A stretch of 64,000 nucleotides of DNA from Deltaproteobacteria bacterium. GTDB lineage: Bacteria > Myxococcota_A > UBA9160 > UBA4427. Position 1 is the first letter of the stretch. Every line of letters starts with the position of its first letter. The position numbers and the translations under genes were made by a program. This document shows, in pieces, positions 16,291 to 25,885 of this stretch. The DNA is taken from the NCBI GenBank assembly GCA_002691205.1, contig NZHD01000085.1, positions 51,942 through 115,941 of the forward strand, in the 5' to 3' direction. The notes beneath the pieces were generated by a model. The model was not told the origin of the DNA. It saw nothing but the letters and a program-made list of their open reading frames with translations, and did no database searches.

Positions 16291-16861
16291 CTTAAAAACG
16301 TTCTTGTTTTCTGTTCAAAGATTCTTGATCTATCCGAAGGTGCTGTTCCTCTTGCTGAGCCTTTCCGTGGGTTGTATTGGATGTGCCGGGATCCCGGGCC
16401 TAAGTAGGTCAGGGGTTCCCGGACCCGCTCTTCAGCCGACAGCGGACCCGGCTTGGTATAAAGACAATGAGACAATCTTAAAGGCTTATTTAGAGACTCT
16501 TCCTAATTCTTCCATCGGAAAAGTGCTTCCGGGAATTCGACTTTCTGATGGTGAACTTTGGCTGGAGGGATACGTTTACCTAGGCCAAGGATTGAATATT
16601 CCTCAAGGTCTGTCTGTTCGTTTGGTTCGAAAAGAAGATCGGACCTATGCGTATGTTTGGGTAGAAGAAGGCTCGGACTCGTTCAAATTTGAGCCTTGTG
16701 AAGAGCGAGGTCAGGAGGGAATTCGTGCAAGGCAGGCGGGTGGAGGAGCTTTTGCATGGATGGAGTTGAACGCCGAAAGTGGAGTCGTCTATACCCAGTG
16801 CCCTCCCGAGACTTGGCTGCCAAGTTCGGCCGTTTCATCGAACGACACTTCTGGAGTTTAG
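16280..16861 (+). CDS. Hypothetical lipoprotein
   Basis: 193 residues. A basic N-terminus and hydrophobic stretch (FLIYPKVLFLLLSLSVGC) lead into tandem candidate lipobox cysteines GCIGC around residues 31-34. The remainder is a beta-rich domain with no recognised family. Overlaps the DUF4345 gene, so the pair is co-transcribed and possibly translationally coupled. Confidence 0.6.
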   Translation: MRLDLKTFLFSVQRFLIYPKVLFLLLSLSVGCIGCAGIPGLSRSGVPGPALQPTADPAWYKDNETILKAYLETLPNSSIGKVLPGIRLSDGELWLEGYVYLGQGLNIPQGLSVRLVRKEDRTYAYVWVEEGSDSFKFEPCEERGQEGIRARQAGGGAFAWMELNAESGVVYTQCPPETWLPSSAVSSNDTSGV

Positions 16862-16911
16862 TCGGGCAGAACTTTGTTTGGGGACTCGTCGTCATACGTC
16901 ACGAGATTCAT

Positions 16912-17376
16912 TCAGTTCGTACGTAGGGTCCGGTCATCTTCTAGGGCCTCCGCCCGATCAAGAAAGGGAGAAAGTGCGGCGAGAGAAACCCCTTGGCGTC
17001 GCGCACCCTCGACGAGGTGTAAGAAGAGATTTTCTAGTTTTTCCATACGGATCTCATCTTCCTGGGCATTTTTTCGCAAATCATCAAGGGCCTGGCCGCG
17101 GGGATAACGTCGTTGTCGAGCTTTTCTTAATTTCGTTCGGGAACTCACTCGCTCTGTTTGGGCTTCTGTGATTTTTTTTTCAAGTTGTCTGAGTTCGTCT
17201 AGAATTAAATGATCCTCTCGTTGGCTTGGCTGGTTCCATGTTCCTGATGGGAGAGTCTCAACGCTTGGGCGACTGTCGGCCAGGCCATGGTCCGCTAAGG
17301 CGGAGGTCAGCAAGCAAAATATGAGAAGGTACAATAATGGCCTGTGGATTATTTGAGATATTCGCGGTCTAGTCAT
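16912..17376 (-). CDS. Small exported coiled-coil protein
   Basis: 154 residues. Signal peptide from LLYLLIFCLLTSALA with a cut near residue 28-34, then charged heptads (ILDELRQLEKKITEAQTE; EDEIRMEKLENLFLHLVEGA) that predict a coiled coil. AGGAGG lies nine bases before the ATG. No family recognised. Convergent with the lipoprotein gene; divergent from the cytochrome gene. Confidence 0.65.
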   Translation of the reverse strand: MTRPRISQIIHRPLLYLLIFCLLTSALADHGLADSRPSVETLPSGTWNQPSQREDHLILDELRQLEKKITEAQTERVSSRTKLRKARQRRYPRGQALDDLRKNAQEDEIRMEKLENLFLHLVEGARRQGVSLAALSPFLDRAEALEDDRTLRTN

Positions 17377-17519
17377 ATCGGAGAGCCTCCTGAGGCCAAT
17401 GCTGCCCCTCCGTGTTATCGACCATACTCAAAAGAAACTGAAGCCATTCATCTCCACATTAAGCCATGCCTAATTGGCAGAGGCAGCATAAGCGAGTGAC
17501 TAAAGAAAGCTGACTTCCC

Positions 17520-17984
17520 TTGAATATTTCTAATCCTCTCCGGCGAACCACGCTGCTTTATTTGCTTTTCGGCCTCCTCTTTTGGACGACGGCTTGCGAT
17601 CGTTACGGAGAGATACGGAGCGGACTGAATGCCATGGACCAAGCTCGCTTCAATCGAGGTCAAAAAGCAGCGACGCCTTGTTGGAGTTGTCATGACGTGA
17701 CGGGAGCTGATCTTAAGATCGGCCCCCCGCTTCAGGGGCTTATAGGTCGTCCTGCAGGCTCTGTGACGGGGTATCCGTATTCGCCGGCATCGCGAGCGTC
17801 TTCTTTCATATGGACAGAGGCGAAGCTGGATGCTTTTCTGGCTTCTCCGCAAAGTGTAATTCCTGGAAACCGAATGATCGCACCTCGTATCACGAACCCC
17901 GAACAACGGGCCGATCTGGTTTTCTTTTTGTCCAAGGTGACACGCCCCCCGCTGTTGGAAGGTTTGAGTTCGGCGTCTGAATAA
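17520..17984 (+). CDS. Mono-heme class I cytochrome c, lipid-anchored
   Basis: 154 residues. N-terminal lipoprotein signal (LLYLLFGLLFWTTAC, Cys26), then heme-binding CWSCH (Cys54, Cys57, His58) and a likely distal Met119 in GNRM. The core LKIGPPLQGLIGRPAGSV and FLASPQSVIPGNRM match c550-type cytochromes. TTG at 17520 has only a weak ribosome site, but no better start lies upstream of the signal peptide. Electron carrier in the periplasm; partner unknown. Confidence 0.85.
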   Translation: MNISNPLRRTTLLYLLFGLLFWTTACDRYGEIRSGLNAMDQARFNRGQKAATPCWSCHDVTGADLKIGPPLQGLIGRPAGSVTGYPYSPASRASSFIWTEAKLDAFLASPQSVIPGNRMIAPRITNPEQRADLVFFLSKVTRPPLLEGLSSASE

Positions 17985-18011
17985 GAACAGGGCGATTAAG
18001 CCGAGTCGCCT

Positions 18012-18052
18012 TCAAACCGATACTCAAGATCTATTTTTAGATCTTAGGTTTG
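18012..18052. other. Extended inverted repeat between cytochrome and esterase genes
   Basis: An 8-bp perfect stem AAGATCTA/TAGATCTT (18026-18045, TTTT loop) is enclosed by CAAACC/GGTTTG about 10 bases outside. It may terminate the cytochrome transcript or act as an operator for the gene at 18079, which starts 27 bp later. Confidence 0.45.
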
Positions 18053-18078
18053 GATTCATGTGGGAAGATTAAATTGAA

Positions 18079-18810
18079 ATGAGTGTGTTTGTTCTCGTCC
18101 ATGGGGCCTGGCACGGAGGGTGGTGTTGGCAAAATATTGTTAAACCCCTCGAATCGGCGGGGCATTCCGTTTTAACTCCTGACCTCCCAGGCTGTGGCCT
18201 AGGCTCGGCACGTTCAAAGGGGGTGACTCTGGATGACTATTCAGACTTTCTTGCATGTGTTGTGGAGGCGCAGGATGAGCCGACCATCCTGGTGGGGCAT
18301 AGCTTAGGGGGAGCCGTGATCAGTCAGGCCGCCGAATACTGTGGCGCGGGGATAGAGCTTCTTGTTTATCTAGCGGCTTATGTGCCTCGTGACGGCGAGT
18401 CGGCGAGCGATTTAGCCTTGAGCGACGCAGGCAGCTTGTTGAATAAGTACCTTGAGGTGGATTGGAACGAAGAGGTGATTCGACTTGACCGCGCTGGGAG
18501 TCTGGAATGCTTTTACGGCCAGTGTTCAAAAGTCGACCAAGCAGAGTCCCTAGAGCGCCTTTTGGCGCAGCCCTTAGGGCCCGTTACGCAACCTATTTGC
18601 TTGACCTCTGATCTTAGAAATGAGACTCCCGCCATCTATATCGAATGTTTACAGGACAAAGCCGTGAGTCCGAATCTGCAGCAGCAAATGCAACAAAGGC
18701 GAAAGTTTCGCGCGATTCATTCTCTCGATACGGATCACTCCCCTTTTCTCTCTCAGCCAAATCAGCTGGCCGACCTTTTGATCTCTGCGGCGGACCGCTC
18801 AAACAGGTAG
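18079..18810 (+). CDS. Alpha/beta hydrolase, plant methylesterase/EstC-like
   Basis: 243 residues. HGAWHGGWCW near the N-terminus gives the oxyanion region, VGHSLGG holds the nucleophile Ser (about residue 76), and DTDHSPFLSQP near the end holds the catalytic His. This set is typical of the methyl-salicylate esterase/hydroxynitrile lyase/EstC group, which hydrolyse small esters. ATG at 18079 follows GGAAG by a longer spacer. Substrate unknown. Confidence 0.82.
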   Translation: MSVFVLVHGAWHGGWCWQNIVKPLESAGHSVLTPDLPGCGLGSARSKGVTLDDYSDFLACVVEAQDEPTILVGHSLGGAVISQAAEYCGAGIELLVYLAAYVPRDGESASDLALSDAGSLLNKYLEVDWNEEVIRLDRAGSLECFYGQCSKVDQAESLERLLAQPLGPVTQPICLTSDLRNETPAIYIECLQDKAVSPNLQQQMQQRRKFRAIHSLDTDHSPFLSQPNQLADLLISAADRSNR

Positions 18811-19141
18811 CTCTTTAAAGATAATGGGTCTTTTTGGCAACACGTCGAGGGCAATGCTGGCTTTAAGAGGTGCTTTCACCGTCTAAAACTGGACGGAAGA
18901 GAAAGCCCAAACCCCCGTTCTATATGCATTTTTTAATTTCGGAGTTGTTTGTAAAGCCACTGGGTCATGAAAAATGCGGCTCTAAGTCGACTGAGGCCAC
19001 TGTATGCGGTTTGGTGCGTTCCATGGGGTCCCGGGAGGCTCTGGCTGCGATAAGCTCACGCCTTTACCCACGCGCGGGCCGCTGGGGGGAACTTCGGTCC
19101 ATCGCCGTCGAAGACAAATTTGACCACGAGTCGGGGGGGTT
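18811..19141 (+). other. 331-bp leader/intergenic region with a candidate folded RNA
   Basis: No convincing gene. A possible junction structure lies at 18859-18907: outer GGCTTT/AAAGCC, inner GGTG-CTTT-CACC and CCGTC/GACGG, the last two sharing two bases so that they partly compete. A T-rich stretch (GCATTTTTTAATTT) follows at about 18927. A weak 91-codon frame here has poor composition and is not called. Confidence 0.35.
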
Positions 19142-20245
19142 ATGAGCAAGATTAAGGTTGCCATTGTAGGTGTAGGGAACTGTGCGAGTTCTCTCGTCCA
19201 AGGAATTCAGTATTACGCCGAGCGGACTCCGGAAGAGGCCATCGGTCTCATGAACTGGGATATCGGCGGGTATAAGCCGAGCGATCTTGACGTCGTGGCT
19301 GCCTTTGACGTCGACGTCCGTAAAGTTGGAAAAGATATTGCTGAGGCGATTTACGAAGCGCCCAACTGCACAACCATTTTCTGTGACAACGTGCCGAAGA
19401 CAGGAGTTCGGGTCAGCATGGGCTGTACTCTGGACGGCGTCGCTCCTCATATGTCGGATCATGCTGAGGGGCGAACTTTTTTGCCTTCGGACGATCCTGA
19501 GGCTACGCAGCATGAGATTGTTGAGACTTTGGTCCAATCGGGCACGGATGTACTCATCAACTACCTGCCTGTTGGTTCGGAAGAGGCCGCTCGTTTTTAT
19601 GCAGAGTGTGCCCTAGAAGCCGGTGTTGCCCTCGTGAACTGCATGCCGGTATTCATCGTGAGTGATCCGGCCTTTTCGAAGCGTTTCGAAGACAAGGGAA
19701 TTCCGATTGTAGGTGATGACATCAAGGCTCAATTGGGCGCGACGATTACCCATCGAACCTTGACGGATCTTTTCGCAAAGCGGGGCGTCAAGCTTGAGAG
19801 GACCTACCAGCTCAATACAGGTGGCAACACAGACTTTCTGAACATGCTCAATCGCGATCGCCTGGCGAGTAAAAAAGAATCAAAGACGGAGGCCGTGCAA
19901 TCGGTAGCGAGCGAGCGTATGGCCGATGACAATATTCATGTAGGCCCGAGCGACTATGTGCCGTGGCAAAATGACAATAAAGTTTGCTTCCTTCGCATGG
20001 AAGGCAAGCTCTTCGGAGACGTTCCCATGAACCTTGAGCTTCGCCTGTCTGTTGAAGACTCGCCAAATTCGGGTGGGGTGTCGATTGACGCTATTCGATG
20101 CGCGAAGGTTGCGATTGATCGCGGCGTAGGTGGAATTTTGCATTCGCCTTCTTCCTACTTCATGAAGCATCCTCCTGTTCAGGTGACGGATGATCAAGCC
20201 TATACCCATGTCCAAGACTTCATTGCCGGAGAAAGAGAGCGCTAG
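19142..20245 (+). CDS. ino1: myo-Inositol-1-phosphate synthase
   Basis: Turns glucose 6-phosphate into 1D-myo-inositol 3-phosphate with NAD. 367 residues, the short actinobacterial/archaeal type. The N-terminal Rossmann motif is [16 protein letters not shown]; further marks are [38 protein letters not shown], and [14 protein letters not shown] with SKKESKT, which carries catalytic lysines. GGGGGG precedes the ATG by two bases, so the start signal is weak. The product feeds phosphatidylinositol, inositol solutes or inositol oxidation. Nearby glucuronokinase-like and nucleotidyltransferase genes point to the last or to glycan synthesis. Confidence 0.93.
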   Translation: MSKIKVAIVGVGNCASSLVQGIQYYAERTPEEAIGLMNWDIGGYKPSDLDVVAAFDVDVRKVGKDIAEAIYEAPNCTTIFCDNVPKTGVRVSMGCTLDGVAPHMSDHAEGRTFLPSDDPEATQHEIVETLVQSGTDVLINYLPVGSEEAARFYAECALEAGVALVNCMPVFIVSDPAFSKRFEDKGIPIVGDDIKAQLGATITHRTLTDLFAKRGVKLERTYQLNTGGNTDFLNMLNRDRLASKKESKTEAVQSVASERMADDNIHVGPSDYVPWQNDNKVCFLRMEGKLFGDVPMNLELRLSVEDSPNSGGVSIDAIRCAKVAIDRGVGGILHSPSSYFMKHPPVQVTDDQAYTHVQDFIAGERER

Positions 20246-20286
20246 AGTGTTCCTCGGCAAGTCAGTTATTCAAGGCAGAGTCAATT

Positions 20287-20305
20287 CTGGAACGTTCTTT
20301 TCCAG
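20287..20305. terminator. Weak hairpin between convergent ino1 and asnB
   Basis: CTGGAA/TTCCAG stem with a 7-base loop lies between the two convergent stop codons. Only 6 bp and no clean T-run. Confidence 0.3.
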
Positions 20306-20345
20306 CTTGACGGGTCTTGAGTAAAGGTGGTATTTGAGAGGTCGA

Positions 20346-22280
20346 CTAGATAGCCAGAGGTGCGGGTGGACTAGGGTTTTGAACGTCTAAGAACATTCGG
20401 CACCATAGTTCAATACACATCATGGATAGAATCGTGTAGGTGGCATCGATGGCGCCTGACTGCGTTCGTTTTTGAAGATCCCGAACAGCCTCTACATTGA
20501 ACAAACCACGCTTTGACAACGAGTGCTCCGACAAGGTGTCATTAACGAGGGGCTTCAGTTCACTCCCAAGCCACGTTCGCAGAGGTACGCCGAATCCCGA
20601 CTTAGTTCGATAAATAACTTGCTCAGGCAGGTAGGGCTCCATAGCTTTCTTTAGAACCCACTTGGAGACTCCGCCTCGTTGCTTGTACTGGGTGGGGAGT
20701 CGTGCGGCAAGAGAGATGAGATCGGGGTCTAACAGGGGAACACGAACTTCGATTCCTGTAGCCATGCTCATCTTGTCGAAGTAGTTCAGGTTATGATCGG
20801 CTAAAAAATGTTTACCGTCTAGATAGAGCATGCGATTTAAGTCGGGCATGTTCGGAGGGAGTCGATCAAGTGAATGAATCAGCGGGTCAGCGTAGTCACT
20901 CGCATGTAAAGCCGAGAGCATGTCGTTACTGTAAATTTTATGAAGAAATTCTGGATCGATCCACTGGAAGTAGCTCGAGAGTCGGCTGTCACCATCGAGG
21001 TCGGCATAGCTAAAGGCTTTGGCGATTCGTCGGAGTTGGGCTGAATTTGATGGAATCTTTCGCGCCGTACTGCGTATTGCGCGCCGAAAAAGTTGAGGCA
21101 ACCAACTCCATCCCTGTTCGATCCCCAGAGCATAGTGTCGTCGGTAACCGGAGAAAATATCGTCTCCCCCGGCACCTGACAGCAGCACTTTGATCCCGTG
21201 GTCTCGGGCGAGTTTGCAAATGAAGTAGGTGTTGATGGGCGCAAAGTCGGCCTGGGGTTCGTCAAGGTGGTAGACCATGCTCTCCACTTCGCTCGCCATT
21301 TCGGGTCCGACATAAACAGTCTCCAGGTCTACCCCGAGATGCTGGGCGACCTGACGGGCATACGGAAGGTCTTCGGCCCAGCCTTCGTCAGCAAAGGATT
21401 TGTCGTTGAAGCCGATCGTGAAGCATTTAAAATCTTGATCCGGGGCTGCTTTTCTAGCGAGAGCAACGACCGCACTAGAGTCGAGGCCGCCTGAGAGGAG
21501 AGCCCCGATGGGTACATCGGAGACCATCTGGCGTTCGACGGCGGTTTCGACAGATTCACGGACGGACTCGATGGCTTCCTGTTCCGTCATGGGAACGATG
21601 GCTTGATCGTATGGAAGATCATAAAAGCACCATCGTTTAACGATCCGTCCGAACTTAATACGAAGAGCGAATCCAGGTTCCAGTTTTTTGATACTTTTCA
21701 ACATGGTGGAGGGGGCTGGGCACCAGAGGTAAGTCAAATAACTGTGGATGGCTTGATGATCCAACTCTCTGTCTACGTGAGGGCTTTGAAGAAGAGCTTT
21801 AAGTTCACTTGCAAACAGGAAGCCTCGATCAGATTCGCAATAGTAAAGGGGTTTTACTCCGACGCCATCTCGAGCGACCAGAAGACTCTTATCTCGAGAG
21901 TCCCAGATCGCGAAAGCATACATGCCGTTTAGGCGAGAGAAGATACCTTCTCCGTAGCGGAGGTAGAGGTTTAAGATAACTTCTGTATCAGAGTCGCTCT
22001 TAAACGCATGTCCAGAGCCTTCCAAGCGCTTTCGACATTCTCTGTAATTGAAAATTTCGCCATTGAAAACGATTGCGACTTGACCCGTTTCGTCCCACAT
22101 GGGTTGCCGGCCTCTCGGCGACAAGTCAATAATCGAGAGTCGTCTGTGGGATAGGCCAAGCCTGTTTTCCGCATCAAAGAGTTCACCGTAGTCGTCTGGA
22201 CCACGATGTGCGAGAGACTGGTTCATGGCGTGGAGGAGAGGCTTCGGGTAGTCGCCTATAAACCCCGCTATTCCGCACAT
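20346..22280 (-). CDS. asnB: Asparagine synthetase (glutamine-hydrolysing)
   Basis: Transfers ammonia from glutamine to an aspartate-type carboxyl via AMP activation. 644 residues. N-terminal glutaminase starts MCGIAGF with Cys2 nucleophile, then LAHRGPDDYGEL and VFNGEIFNYRE. The synthetase domain has the PP-loop LSGGLDSSAVVALA near 258-271, then KCFTIGF and LSGAGGDDIFSGYRRH. AGGAG precedes the ATG. The size and branch are like AsnB paralogues in polysaccharide clusters, so it may amidate a sugar acid or peptide rather than make Asn. Co-directional with the CapK-like gene, 70 bp apart. Confidence 0.92.
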   Translation of the reverse strand: MCGIAGFIGDYPKPLLHAMNQSLAHRGPDDYGELFDAENRLGLSHRRLSIIDLSPRGRQPMWDETGQVAIVFNGEIFNYRECRKRLEGSGHAFKSDSDTEVILNLYLRYGEGIFSRLNGMYAFAIWDSRDKSLLVARDGVGVKPLYYCESDRGFLFASELKALLQSPHVDRELDHQAIHSYLTYLWCPAPSTMLKSIKKLEPGFALRIKFGRIVKRWCFYDLPYDQAIVPMTEQEAIESVRESVETAVERQMVSDVPIGALLSGGLDSSAVVALARKAAPDQDFKCFTIGFNDKSFADEGWAEDLPYARQVAQHLGVDLETVYVGPEMASEVESMVYHLDEPQADFAPINTYFICKLARDHGIKVLLSGAGGDDIFSGYRRHYALGIEQGWSWLPQLFRRAIRSTARKIPSNSAQLRRIAKAFSYADLDGDSRLSSYFQWIDPEFLHKIYSNDMLSALHASDYADPLIHSLDRLPPNMPDLNRMLYLDGKHFLADHNLNYFDKMSMATGIEVRVPLLDPDLISLAARLPTQYKQRGGVSKWVLKKAMEPYLPEQVIYRTKSGFGVPLRTWLGSELKPLVNDTLSEHSLSKRGLFNVEAVRDLQKRTQSGAIDATYTILSMMCIELWCRMFLDVQNPSPPAPLAI

Positions 22281-22350
22281 AGAGTGATTCTCCTGCGTTG
22301 CGGTTCGTGCATCAGGGATTCTTTCGTTTTCTGTAGAGGCCTTAATCGTG

Positions 22351-23733
22351 TCATTGGGCCAGCTGTCCGATCTGAGATTTCACAGCTCTGAACTTGCCAT
22401 TACGCTCGCGTGGAATTGAGTCGACATAGTGGATATCGATATGGATCTCATTCCCGAGTCGTTTTCTAATTTCGTTTAACAAGTCTCGCTCGGATTTTTC
22501 ATCGAAAAGCTTATCTCTCACTAGAAGAACGTCGAGCGCCTCTTTGCTGTCTTGACGAATTTGGGCTTCTAGAATTTTAGTTTGGTTTTTAAAAATATGA
22601 TCTAGACGTCCCACCATTCGCCCATCGGGAGTGACGATGAAATCTTCATTTCGACCGTCTACATCTCGGAAGACGTCCCCCGCGCGGCCGCACGGGCAGG
22701 GCTTTTTAAGCCGAGTCCCTGAGTCACCGATTCGATATCGGAGGAAGGGAGTGGCGTCGTTGCTTAGTCCGGTCACCATGAAGGAGCCCCTCACGAAATC
22801 GTCGGTCTCTTCTTCAACTTCAACCTCAACGATGCAGAATTCCATATCAACATGAAGGTTATGTTCTCGACATTCAGTCATAGAGACAGTGAATTCACTC
22901 GTCCCATAACGATCCCAGACCTGGGTGCCGAATGCTTCTTCGATGGTTTTGCGTTGGAATGCGAGAAGGGATTCGGAGGATGTAAAAATAGCTTTGACTT
23001 GACCCTCTGGAAGGGTTTGTCCGGTTTCAATCATCGCGCGTCCTACCAGATGCAAAGCGGAAGGATAGCCGAGGATATACTTGGCCCGACTTTTTTGAAT
23101 AGCAGAGATATATTGCTCAAGATTTCGGGGAGTCATGTGATACACCGAGAACAGAGTTTGCCTTCCATAGGCATTGTGTCGCCAGAAGGGTGCTTCACTT
23201 TGTGAAAAAGGAACGATCGACTGGCCGTTAAAGGTGAGATGCGAATCCATCAGGCGAATGCCTTTTTCCATCCTAAGCCGCCAGACGGTGGCGTACTCTT
23301 CGGCCAGTGCCTCGGGCGTGTAGTAGGTGGGCAAGGCCGTCCCAGTGGTTCCGCTGGTGATCCCGCGATTCAGGCGATATTTAGGGATGCCCTGGGCGAT
23401 GAATGTTTCCGAGGCTGCACGATAGGTTTTCTTATCCAGGGGTGGGATCGTAGAGAGTGTTTCCGTAATGGCTTGGAAGGGGTCTTTTGCACTCGAAGGA
23501 GGTGGGATCTGACCATAATGGGGCACGTTCATTCGGGCATGTTCTACTAAACGCGTTAACCGGTCGCGCTGAAGTGCGTGTAAATCTTCGATGGGATAGT
23601 GGATGGTTTCATTCCACTCTTTCAGCGTCCTGTGAAAATGTCGTGTGTACCGACTGTGAATTCGTGAATATCCAGCGAAAGTACACGCAAGGTTCTGTCC
23701 AAAGATCGGGAGTGCATCATATATTCGACTCAT
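22351..23733 (-). CDS. CapK / phenylacetate-CoA ligase-like adenylate-forming enzyme
   Basis: 460 residues of the CapK (PaaK-related) branch. The nucleotide motif RGITSGTTGTALPTYYT (about 124-140) corresponds to the adenylate-forming P-loop. WDRYGTSEF carries the Y-G-x-T/S-E motif, and LRYRIGDSGTRL and GRNEDFIVTPDG are later core motifs. CapK proteins occur in capsule and exopolysaccharide clusters and are thought to activate a carboxylate as AMP ester. Upstream of and co-directional with asnB. Start ATG at 23733 lacks a strong ribosome site. Confidence 0.87.
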   Translation of the reverse strand: MSRIYDALPIFGQNLACTFAGYSRIHSRYTRHFHRTLKEWNETIHYPIEDLHALQRDRLTRLVEHARMNVPHYGQIPPPSSAKDPFQAITETLSTIPPLDKKTYRAASETFIAQGIPKYRLNRGITSGTTGTALPTYYTPEALAEEYATVWRLRMEKGIRLMDSHLTFNGQSIVPFSQSEAPFWRHNAYGRQTLFSVYHMTPRNLEQYISAIQKSRAKYILGYPSALHLVGRAMIETGQTLPEGQVKAIFTSSESLLAFQRKTIEEAFGTQVWDRYGTSEFTVSMTECREHNLHVDMEFCIVEVEVEEETDDFVRGSFMVTGLSNDATPFLRYRIGDSGTRLKKPCPCGRAGDVFRDVDGRNEDFIVTPDGRMVGRLDHIFKNQTKILEAQIRQDSKEALDVLLVRDKLFDEKSERDLLNEIRKRLGNEIHIDIHYVDSIPRERNGKFRAVKSQIGQLAQ

Positions 23734-24116
23734 CGTAGGGCTTGGTCCATTGATCTCTGAATTAAAAGGTGAGACATATACGGTCTTGAACCTTTGTGCT
23801 CTTCCTATCGTATCTTGGAGGGGTTCAGATTAGAGTAACTTGGCTGAATCCGAGAAATTCCGCTCTGAGTGGAATCATCTGAGGATTTGTTTCTTTGATG
23901 GGAATTATATCATGGCTTCGGGATCTCTCAGGAATACATCCTCAGGATAGAGCCAGATTGAGGAGATATCGTTCATTTTTCAGCGAATAATTTAGAGTCG
24001 GCCCTGACCCTAAAAGCTTTTATTGCGTGACTTTAGGAGCGCTCTGAGAGTCCGAACAAATCCATTTGGCGTAGCTTTGATCTTCTAGAGTATGGTTCGA
24101 CTCTGAGGAGGTGTTG
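23734..24116. promoter_or_regulatory. 383-bp AT-rich divergent control region
   Basis: No gene seen. It separates the leftward capK-like/asnB pair from the rightward kinase/nucleotidyltransferase pair and must hold both promoters. It contains the small palindrome ATCCTCAGGAT near 23937. I could not fix -35/-10 boxes with confidence. Confidence 0.5.
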
Positions 24117-25151
24117 ATGCGTCAGGTGAAGTGCGTTGCCCACGCTCGGGCAGGATTGCTCGGGAATCCGTCAGATGGATACGGAGGAAAGGCAATTGCG
24201 CTTTGTATTGCTGATTTTCATGCCCAGGTTTGCATTGAGCCCTCGGATAGGCTTCGGCTGTCCAGGGGGCTTCAGCCTGGAAGAGCTTTTGCATCGATTG
24301 GGGCTGCGATCCGTGACGTCGGGGACTCCCGTTATGATGAGGGCGTTCGTTTATTGAGGGCTTCCATGAAAAGGTATTTTTTGGCCTTCCCGGAAAGAGC
24401 CTTTCAAGCTTCAGCGTCTCTTGAATCGAGATTCCTAATGCGGTACGAGACCGACATTCCGCGTCAAGTGGGCCTGGCTGGCTCAAGTGCCATTGTGATT
24501 GCGGCGTTACGTGCGCTTAATGAATGGTTTGGAACAGATTTATCCTCTCAGGCGATGGCTCAAATGGCATGGTCGGCTGAAGTAGAGGACCTTGGATTTT
24601 CGGCGGGTCCTATGGACCGAATCGTTCAATCGGAAGAAGGGATTGTGGCGATGGACCTTGCTGAAGAGGGAGATTTTTCTTCATATTGGTCTTTAATCGG
24701 GGTTGAATTGCCTCCCCTCTTTATGGCTTGGGACCCCAATGGTGGAAGCCCGTCGAGTTTGGCGCATGATTCACTTAAGAAACGCTGGAGGTCGGGTGAT
24801 CCCATTGTTCTCAAGGCTGTAAGCCAGTTTAGAGATTTAGTCGATGAAGGATTAATTCTTCTCAAAAAGAATAATCATGATGGCTTTCGTGACGCGATGA
24901 CACGAAATTTTCGATTGAGACAGACTATTTTTCATGTCGGGCAGATTGATCTTGAAATGGTTTCCATCGCATTAAGCTTGGGTGCTGGCGTAAAATTATG
25001 CGGTTCAGGAGGGGCTGTCATCGGTATTCCGTTTTCTGAATCAGACTTCAGTCTTCTCGAGCGAGCCTACAGGGACAAAGGGTACGAATTTATCCGTCCA
25101 GTTCTAAAATTATCAGACAGTCATCGAAAAAGTGAGAGTCGAAATCAATGA
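24117..25151 (+). CDS. GHMP kinase, glucuronokinase-like
   Basis: 344 residues. The N-terminus AHARAGLLGNPSDGYGGKAIAL is characteristic of glucuronokinase and related sugar-1-kinases. The ATP loop is PRQVGLAGSSAIVIAALRAL (about 115-134), and the third GHMP motif is GVKLCGSGGAVIGI near the C-terminus. Such enzymes phosphorylate C1 of glucuronate or other sugars. GAGGAGG ends five bases before the ATG at 24117, deciding the start over GTG/TTG codons just upstream. Its end overlaps the next gene by ATGA. Exact sugar unknown. Confidence 0.85.
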   Translation: MRQVKCVAHARAGLLGNPSDGYGGKAIALCIADFHAQVCIEPSDRLRLSRGLQPGRAFASIGAAIRDVGDSRYDEGVRLLRASMKRYFLAFPERAFQASASLESRFLMRYETDIPRQVGLAGSSAIVIAALRALNEWFGTDLSSQAMAQMAWSAEVEDLGFSAGPMDRIVQSEEGIVAMDLAEEGDFSSYWSLIGVELPPLFMAWDPNGGSPSSLAHDSLKKRWRSGDPIVLKAVSQFRDLVDEGLILLKKNNHDGFRDAMTRNFRLRQTIFHVGQIDLEMVSIALSLGAGVKLCGSGGAVIGIPFSESDFSLLERAYRDKGYEFIRPVLKLSDSHRKSESRNQ

Positions 25152-25885
25152 AGGTTTATCTTCTAGCGGCTGGCTTTGCGACTCGGATGTATCCACTCAC
25201 TCGCGACATGGCGAAGCCGTTACTTGATGTCGGCGGAGCCCCCATCCTCTCTCATATTATGCGCAAGGTGGAGGACCTCCCTGATTTGACTGAGGTCGTT
25301 GTCATTGGCAATCATCGCTTTTACGATGCATTGCTGGAATGGAGAGAGTCCTGTGCTTTTCGTGTCCCCATCGTCATTTTAAACGATGGCGCGAGTGAAG
25401 CAGAGGAAAGGCTTGGCGCGGTCGGCGACTTGGCTTTTGCTCTTGAGCGTGTTCCTACCCACGGAGAAGATTTTCTCGTCATCGCAGGAGATAATCTTTT
25501 TGATTTTGAACTATTGACTCTGTATGAAGAGTTCAAAGGTCGGAATATGCCTCTTCTCGTGACGCGTCATATTGATCACAGCCCAGGACAGAGCCCGTAT
25601 AACGAGATCAGTGTCGACGTTCATGGACGAGTTTTATCTTTTCGTGAGAAGCCGCTGGATCCAGTTGGAAATCTCTCAGCCATCGCTATGTATTTTCTCA
25701 CCTCAGGGACTGAACGTAGGATTGAGCAATATTTGGCCGGAGAAGGGAATTCGGACGCTCCAGGACACTTTATAAGTTGGTTGGTTTCGAGGGTTCCCGT
25801 TTCAGCGTGTCCGATGGTGGGTACTTGGTTTGATATCGGCAGTCTGGAAAAGCTCGATGAGGCTCGAGCATTTTATCAGCCTTAA
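25148..25885 (+). CDS. Sugar-1-phosphate nucleotidyltransferase
   Basis: 245 residues of the NTP_transferase family. Signature LAAGFATRMYPLT (residues 6-18; the usual G-x-G-T-R is GFATR) with Lys23 in MAKPLLDVGG; metal-binding Asp in IAGDNLFDF; product site in LSFREKP and VGTWFDIGS. Makes an NDP-sugar from a sugar 1-phosphate and NTP. The four-base overlap with the GHMP kinase indicates consecutive steps: sugar to sugar-1-P to NDP-sugar. Confidence 0.9.
   Translation: MKVYLLAAGFATRMYPLTRDMAKPLLDVGGAPILSHIMRKVEDLPDLTEVVVIGNHRFYDALLEWRESCAFRVPIVILNDGASEAEERLGAVGDLAFALERVPTHGEDFLVIAGDNLFDFELLTLYEEFKGRNMPLLVTRHIDHSPGQSPYNEISVDVHGRVLSFREKPLDPVGNLSAIAMYFLTSGTERRIEQYLAGEGNSDAPGHFISWLVSRVPVSACPMVGTWFDIGSLEKLDEARAFYQP

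Noticed and set aside
18870..19145. A 91-codon frame before ino1
   Set aside because: No ribosome site, unusual composition, no homologous pattern.
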